Below, one piece after another: positions 58,609-64,000 of a stretch of 64,000 nucleotides of DNA. The stretch comes from Chloroflexota bacterium (GTDB lineage: Bacteria; Chloroflexota; UBA6077; FW602-bin22; JACPRP01), in contig JACPRP010000125.1 in NCBI GenBank assembly GCA_016189905.1, positions 1 through 64,000 on the forward strand, written 5' to 3'. Position 1 is the first letter of the stretch, and each line of letters begins with the position of its first letter. Under the pieces are notes generated by a model. It saw only the letters and a program-made list of their open reading frames with translations, searched no databases and was not told where the DNA came from. The position numbers were made by a program, and so were the translations under genes.

Positions 58609-58686
58609 TAGCGCCTTTCACAGTCTTCCCAGGCCGGGGACCTGGCCAGCGGCACGCTTGCCGCTGGCCAGGCCACGACCAATGAA

Positions 58687-59364
58687 CTATTTCTTCTTCG
58701 CCTCTTTTGTTTCCCTTGTAGTCTCCCTCATCTTGGCGAGCTCGGTTAGAGCGGCCGTCTTCATAGTCCTTTCGCGCCGTCCGACGATCTCCAGATTGTT
58801 GTTGACGTCCCAGACGCCCGGCACCCACCAGACGTCATCGCCGATCGCGTGTTTGACCCTCTTGCTTGGCACCGTGCCGCTCAGCGTGACCACACCGCCC
58901 GTGACATCTATGCTGACGTCGGAATCGAACGGGACGATGGGATCGGCGTCGATGGCATCGAAGATGGCCTCGCGAATCTGCTCGTCACTCGGCCAGTTTT
59001 CGGCGAACGTCCATCCGCCGCCGGGGTACATCCCCTGGCCGGGGTACATTCCCTGACCGGGATACATTCCCTGACCGGGATACATCCCCTGGCCCGGGTA
59101 CATCCCCTGACCAGGGTATAACGCCTGGCCAGGGTACATTCCTGGGAAAGTGCCGCCCCAGGTCATGGGACCGCCGTAGAAGGGATTGAAGCCGGGCGTA
59201 AAGCCGTAGGGGAAGCCCCCACCGTACGGGTAGCCATAGGGGAAACCCATTCCCATTCCGCCACCCATACCTGCCGCGGCACCCATCGCACCAGGTGCAC
59301 ACCCGCAGGTTGGGCAGGCCATCGAGCCGCCGGACATCGGGTTATTCCCGAAACCGTTTGGCAT
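58687..59364 (-). CDS. BON domain protein with CxxC and MYPGQG tandem repeats
   Basis: ACPTCGCAPG; (M/L)YPGQG repeats; VSIDVTGGVVTLSGTVPSKRVKHAIGDDVWWVPGVWDVNNNLEIV. Confidence 0.88.
   Translation of the reverse strand: MPNGFGNNPMSGGSMACPTCGCAPGAMGAAAGMGGGMGMGFPYGYPYGGGFPYGFTPGFNPFYGGPMTWGGTFPGMYPGQALYPGQGMYPGQGMYPGQGMYPGQGMYPGQGMYPGGGWTFAENWPSDEQIREAIFDAIDADPIVPFDSDVSIDVTGGVVTLSGTVPSKRVKHAIGDDVWWVPGVWDVNNNLEIVGRRERTMKTAALTELAKMRETTRETKEAKKK
59023..59148. repeat. seven 18-bp tandem units encoding GQGMYP-type hexapeptides
   Basis: ggggtacatcccctggcc and variants every 18 bp. Confidence 0.95.
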
Positions 59365-59636
59365 TGCAGTTACCTCCTGCTCTTGTAATTGTTTTCATAA
59401 GTCTGCTGATTTCCGTTACCGCCATCGCGCGGTTCTGTTGCGAAGCCTTTTCAGAGGCTCCGTCGATCGTGCGGATCCCCAACCGTTTTTGGAGGAAGAC
59501 TGACAAATAGCGCCTTTTCACATCTGACGTCTTGTGCAAAGACCGTGCCAGGAACAAGTGCAAAAGGGGGATGTCTCAGGCGACGGGTAACCGTTCGGCG
59601 ATGGGGTTAGCCGGTTCATCCAGTTCTAGCACTGTG

Positions 59637-59689
59637 GGCGTCGACAATAGCAAGGGCTTGGCCCATGAGCAGGGCAAAGCGTTCGCGCC
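59637..59689. repeat. dispersed repeat copy related to 46701-46752
   Basis: ggcgtcgacaatagcaagggcttggcccatgagcagggcaaagcgttcgcgccc. Confidence 0.65.
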
Positions 59690-60077
59690 CTCCCCCTGCG
59701 CAAAGCCCTCAATTACCGCGCGATTGCTTTGCCCCGCGCACAAAAACAGCGTCGAGCCGGGTGCGCTCAGCTAGGTCATCATATCGTTCATTTCGAGCAC
59801 GCTCGCCTAGCACCTCGGCACGACAACGGAAAAACGAGCGCACTGGTGTAGGCAGTTTGACCTGCGCTGTTCCGAACGCGACTTCGTGTAGGTTGAAGGG
59901 ATTGATCTCAAGATAGAGTGAATTCACTCTATTTCCTCGCCTGCTATTCTTGATATTCTGGATGGGTGAATTCGCTACCAATTACCCTTTGCTGCACCCG
60001 CACCTCAATCGCGGATGATCGATGGGGTCTCGTCAGGATGAGGTTCACAGAGCATTCTTCCTGGGGTAGGAGGTCTT

Positions 60078-63000
60078 ATGAAGTTTTCTATGGTACCAAG
60101 GCTGCTACTGAAGGGCTCGCAGGCTCGTTACAGTCTACGGGCGCTGGGGGCATTGCTAATGGTCGCGGCAATCGCACTACCTCCGTTGGAGCCGCTTACG
60201 ACGCCATCGCCAGTACCTATCTCTAATGCGGCAGCGATCTCATCTTCTTCAGACGTGTGCACGAATGCCAGCCGCACCATCTTCTACGATGTCGTGGCGT
60301 TCCAAACGTTGATCCCCATCAATGGGTGGGGAGACCATATTCCTGATGGGCTGATGTACGCCCTGTCCAACGCCGACGCCATGGCCAACAAAGCAGCCAT
60401 CCTGGCCAATCCGCAACTGGCCAGCCCGCTGGTTCTCAGGGCGGCCGTCGGCGACTGCATCAAGGTGAACTTCCGCAACGAGATCAGCGGCAAGCGCATC
60501 GGTATGCACGCGGCCGGCCTTTCCAAGGACCCCAAGGAGTCCGACGGAGCCCGCATCGGGTATAACCCCGACACCACGGTAGCTTACGGGGGCGAGATCA
60601 CCTACACCTGGTATGCCGAGCACGAAGGCCAGTTCGTGATCAGCGACTACGGCAGCGGAACTAATTTCAAGCTGCCGATGAATGGTAGCGTGCAGCAGGA
60701 TACGACGAGCAAGGGACTGTACGGGGCCATCATCGTACTGCCACCAGGTTCCACATGGCACGATCCCAGGACCGGCAATAATCTGCTCAATGCACAGAAC
60801 AAGGGCGTTGGCACGCCCGTCTTTGCCGACGTGCGTGTGCCGGGGGCGGGCAACGATTTCCGGGACATCGCGCTGGTGATGATGGACGAGCCCCAGGGCG
60901 TCCGTGATCGCTTCGGCAAGACGCCGACCTTTCCGGCCACCGGCCTGGAGGACTCCACGTTCGGCTTCAACTATCGCTCGGAACCGCTGCGGAACCGCCT
61001 GCGCGCCGTTTTGGAGCACAGGGGAGATCGGCGGTTTGACCCGGTTAGCGGGCAGTACGTGACGGGCGCAACCGCCATCACGCTCCCCAACGGCACGGTG
61101 GTCCAGCCAACCGATAACTTCTGCGACGGCTACGTGCCTGACCTCTACGGCTCGGGGCAGGGGGGAATCGTCGCCGATCCGGGGGCCAAGTGCCTGGGGG
61201 AGGAAGCTCACCTCCAGTCCTGGCCCTTCGGCGACCACGGGAAGCTAACGCGCAAGCTTCAGGATGGGTCAATCGTGGTGGACACCGATAACCTTATTCC
61301 CAAGGCCTACGCTGGCGACCCCACGCGCGTGCGCGTCATTAACCCGGGCATCAAGGAGACACACCCGTTCCACCAGCACACGAATCGTTGGTTCCACGAG
61401 CCTGATGATCCTGGCTCGATCCGTCTGGACGTCCAATCCGTGGGGCCCGGCGAGAGCTATGTGCTCGTCTACGAGGGGGGCGCCGGCGAGGCCATCGAGG
61501 GTCCTGGGACCGGCAGCATCGGCGATCAGATCTTTCACTGCCACATCTACCCGCACTTTGCCCAGGGCTTCTGGGGCTCTCTCCGTGTGTTCGATAGATT
61601 GCGACGGGTAGAGTACAACCAGAAGTATCCCGATGGCACGCCCATCGAGCCGCTGATGGAACTCCCCGATCGCACGAGCCAGATTCCGGCTCCGGACGCG
61701 ACGCATCCCGGCTACCCGCTCTTCGTCAAAGGCGACTATCTGCAGAGAGCTTACCGTCCCCCGAACGCGGTGGTCAACGACTACTTCCAGAACGGCCCGC
61801 AGGGGAATGATCCCTATTTCCGCCGCCCCGGCGATACGGTTCGCGGCCCGAATACGTTAGAAGCGGCCAATATGGCCCGTAAGTCAGACGGGTCGGTCAC
61901 CACGACCCCGGGCGTCTTTACCATCGACCCCTGCCCAACGGGGGTGCCAGAGCGCACCTATTATCCTGCCGCGATAGACGCCCGGATCGTCTACAACAAG
62001 GCGGGATGGTACGATCCCGCGGGCAAACTTTACGTCGAGGCGCCGCCGGAGGCGGGGAAGACGGCGCTACAGAAGGCCGACGAGATCAGGCAGGCGATCA
62101 ACGCCGGGACCATCGAGCCCGAGCCCTACACGATCAGGTCACGCCTTGGGGAGTGCGTGAACCTGCGCACCACCAACGCCACGCACATAGACAACGATCC
62201 AAACGTGGCGCTGGATATCCACGGGGGGACTGAAGGAGATCGCTTCCACGGGCCCACCCCGATGAGCGAGCTCACCACCCACGTGCACCTGGTTCGCTTC
62301 GACGAACTGGGCAGCGATGGCACCTCCGTGGGGTGGAACTATATCCAGGGACCGATGATCGGGCAAACCTATGGCTACCGCTGGTTCGTCGACGTCGCGC
62401 TGCGCACGGTCTTCTTCCACGATCACCAGTACGCCAACACCCACCAGCAGCACGGCTTATGGGCGGCGATGAACGTGGAGCCGCAGGATGCCACCTGGCA
62501 CAATCCGAGGACGGGCCAGGAGACGAACGGGGTGGGAACGGTGATGGACATTCGCACGCCCAGCGGACCCGATTTCCGCGAATTTACCATCCATTACTCT
62601 GACCGCGTTCCCCAGTTCGACGCGGCCGGCCAGCCGCTCGAGCTGCCTTCTATCCCCGATGCCTACGGGGAGGACCAGGGGGTGATGGGCGTCAACTACC
62701 GGAACGAGCCTTTCCCCATCAGGATAAACTCCGCAAGCCGTGGGGACCAGGCCGAGCCGGCGTACGTGTTCAGCTCGGCCGTGCACGGCGACCCGTCCAC
62801 GCCGGTCTTTCAGGCCTACTCGGGCGATCCGGTGGTGATCCGACTGATGGACGGGGCACACGAAGAGATACACAATTTCAATCTGGCGGGGCACCGCTGG
62901 CTAGCCGAGCCCGACGACCCCAACTCGAACATCTACGATACACAGGCCATGGGGCTCGCGGAGTTCTTCAACTTTGAGATCGACGGCAATCAGGTGGTAA

Positions 63001-64000
63001 AGCGCGGCCGGGGTCGTGAGCGGGCACGGGAGAGCGCGATCACCCATCAGGGGCAAGTCCTGATCCTACCATCAGGCGCGGGCGCGCCGGGCGATTACCT
63101 CTACAGCTCGCAGCCTTTGAACGACCTCTGGCTGGGCATGTGGGGCATAATGCGTGTGCCGGGCAGGCAAATAGACGGCCTCCAGCCACTGCCCGATCGT
63201 CCCGCTCCCCCCACGGGCAATCCAGGTGACGAGTGGCCGGCCTTGAAGCCGGGCGATTCTGTCAAATCTCCCCAGGACAGTGACGTTGGCAATCCCTGTC
63301 CTCTCGGTACGCCCAACCGGGGCTATCAAATCAGCCTGGTCCAGCAGAAGCTGGTTTACAACTCTTTCGGGGACAACGACCCTAGCGGGATCATCTACGT
63401 TCTCGACCAGGACCTCGACCGGCAGGGCAGACCGAAGGACGGCACGGCCTCCAAGCCGCTGTTCATCCGCGCCAACGAGGGCGACTGCGTGAGCATCGAG
63501 CTGACTAACCGGCTGCCGCGCCAAGGCATCTCCGTGCACTCTGGAGATCCGATGAATCCATTGGAGAACGAGGGCGTGACTAACCTGGTCGATGGAACCC
63601 CGCGGACGGTTCAAGCCACCTGGCCGTCGAGTGATCGGGGGTCCATCCACATCGCCGGATTGGCCCGCTACGACGTGACCAAGAGCGACGGCTCGGCCGT
63701 GGGCTACAATTTTGACACCACGGTCGCGGCCGGGAGGAAGCGCCTGTACAAGTACTACCTCGACACTGAGGACATCGGCGTCGTCAATATGCAGAACCAG
63801 GCCAACGTTCGCGGCACCAGGCACCACGGTGCATGGGCCGGCCTGGTGGTCGAGCCCAGAGGCGCCGTCTTCCTGGATCCGAAGAATCTGCAGACTCTCG
63901 CCCGCGGCGAAGCGGCGGTGATCAAGTACGAGGAAAACGGCGTCGTCAAAGCCTTCCGCGAGTTCATCGTAGACGTACAGGACGGCCTCAACCTGTTCGA
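60078..64000 (+). CDS. very large secreted multi-cupredoxin / multicopper oxidase-like protein, 3' end beyond window (not in supplied ORF track)
   Basis: RBS taggagg then ATG 60078; hand translation gives an uninterrupted frame to 64000 (>=1307 codons); signal peptide; HPFHQH, HCHIYPHF, HVHL, HDHQYANTHQQHG motifs. Confidence 0.92.
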   Translation, partial: MKFSMVPRLLLKGSQARYSLRALGALLMVAAIALPPLEPLTTPSPVPISNAAAISSSSDVCTNASRTIFYDVVAFQTLIPINGWGDHIPDGLMYALSNADAMANKAAILANPQLASPLVLRAAVGDCIKVNFRNEISGKRIGMHAAGLSKDPKESDGARIGYNPDTTVAYGGEITYTWYAEHEGQFVISDYGSGTNFKLPMNGSVQQDTTSKGLYGAIIVLPPGSTWHDPRTGNNLLNAQNKGVGTPVFADVRVPGAGNDFRDIALVMMDEPQGVRDRFGKTPTFPATGLEDSTFGFNYRSEPLRNRLRAVLEHRGDRRFDPVSGQYVTGATAITLPNGTVVQPTDNFCDGYVPDLYGSGQGGIVADPGAKCLGEEAHLQSWPFGDHGKLTRKLQDGSIVVDTDNLIPKAYAGDPTRVRVINPGIKETHPFHQHTNRWFHEPDDPGSIRLDVQSVGPGESYVLVYEGGAGEAIEGPGTGSIGDQIFHCHIYPHFAQGFWGSLRVFDRLRRVEYNQKYPDGTPIEPLMELPDRTSQIPAPDATHPGYPLFVKGDYLQRAYRPPNAVVNDYFQNGPQGNDPYFRRPGDTVRGPNTLEAANMARKSDGSVTTTPGVFTIDPCPTGVPERTYYPAAIDARIVYNKAGWYDPAGKLYVEAPPEAGKTALQKADEIRQAINAGTIEPEPYTIRSRLGECVNLRTTNATHIDNDPNVALDIHGGTEGDRFHGPTPMSELTTHVHLVRFDELGSDGTSVGWNYIQGPMIGQTYGYRWFVDVALRTVFFHDHQYANTHQQHGLWAAMNVEPQDATWHNPRTGQETNGVGTVMDIRTPSGPDFREFTIHYSDRVPQFDAAGQPLELPSIPDAYGEDQGVMGVNYRNEPFPIRINSASRGDQAEPAYVFSSAVHGDPSTPVFQAYSGDPVVIRLMDGAHEEIHNFNLAGHRWLAEPDDPNSNIYDTQAMGLAEFFNFEIDGNQVVKRGRGRERARESAITHQGQVLILPSGAGAPGDYLYSSQPLNDLWLGMWGIMRVPGRQIDGLQPLPDRPAPPTGNPGDEWPALKPGDSVKSPQDSDVGNPCPLGTPNRGYQISLVQQKLVYNSFGDNDPSGIIYVLDQDLDRQGRPKDGTASKPLFIRANEGDCVSIELTNRLPRQGISVHSGDPMNPLENEGVTNLVDGTPRTVQATWPSSDRGSIHIAGLARYDVTKSDGSAVGYNFDTTVAAGRKRLYKYYLDTEDIGVVNMQNQANVRGTRHHGAWAGLVVEPRGAVFLDPKNLQTLARGEAAVIKYEENGVVKAFREFIVDVQDGLNLF

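Noticed and set aside
59023-59148. CRISPR-like regularly spaced repeat
   Set aside because: Units are directly tandem with no spacers and encode MYPGQG in the BON protein frame.
60249-61238. Minus-strand ORF of 329 aa
   Set aside because: Shadow ORF antisense to the continuous multicopper oxidase reading frame; no recognisable domain.
1-64000. tRNA or rRNA genes, CRISPR arrays, prophage
   Set aside because: No convincing cloverleaf, rRNA-like segment, repeat-spacer array or phage structural genes were recognised by eye; a tRNAscan/Infernal run would be needed to exclude small RNAs.

Overview
This 64 kb window looks like a chromosomal segment of a GC-rich bacterium. The gene content and repeat style suggest a Chloroflexota-like organism, but that is inference. 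Housekeeping genes include rpsT, cutA, purM, rpe, tgt, ruvB, queA, rsmG and a prepilin peptidase. There is also a hyuA/hyuB pair, a UbiD-family decarboxylase, a large PAS/GAF histidine kinase, a subtilase and a Pit/DUF47 phosphate uptake pair. An amino-sugar/mannoside catabolic cluster lies on the minus strand (34.6-23.5 kb). A cluster of four BON-domain proteins (57-59.4 kb) is followed by an ORF of at least 1307 codons encoding a multi-cupredoxin (multicopper oxidase-like) protein; it starts at 60078, runs off the right edge and is absent from the supplied ORF track. One ISAs1-like IS element is present. The main unexplained signals are: (1) several families of short palindromic or MITE-like repeats, with palindromic elements inserted in frame inside three genes of the amino-sugar operon (nagB, a GH3 gene, a GH36-like gene); (2) a heptanucleotide repeat that frameshifts a HEPN gene next to an MNT nucleotidyltransferase gene, which could be a phase-variable switch; (3) the giant multicopper oxidase next to the BON cluster; (4) a Shine-Dalgarno-bearing 15-bp tandem repeat before purM; (5) decayed ATPase/TPR and XRE-linked genes. 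Assignments come from reading the sequences only; no database search was run.
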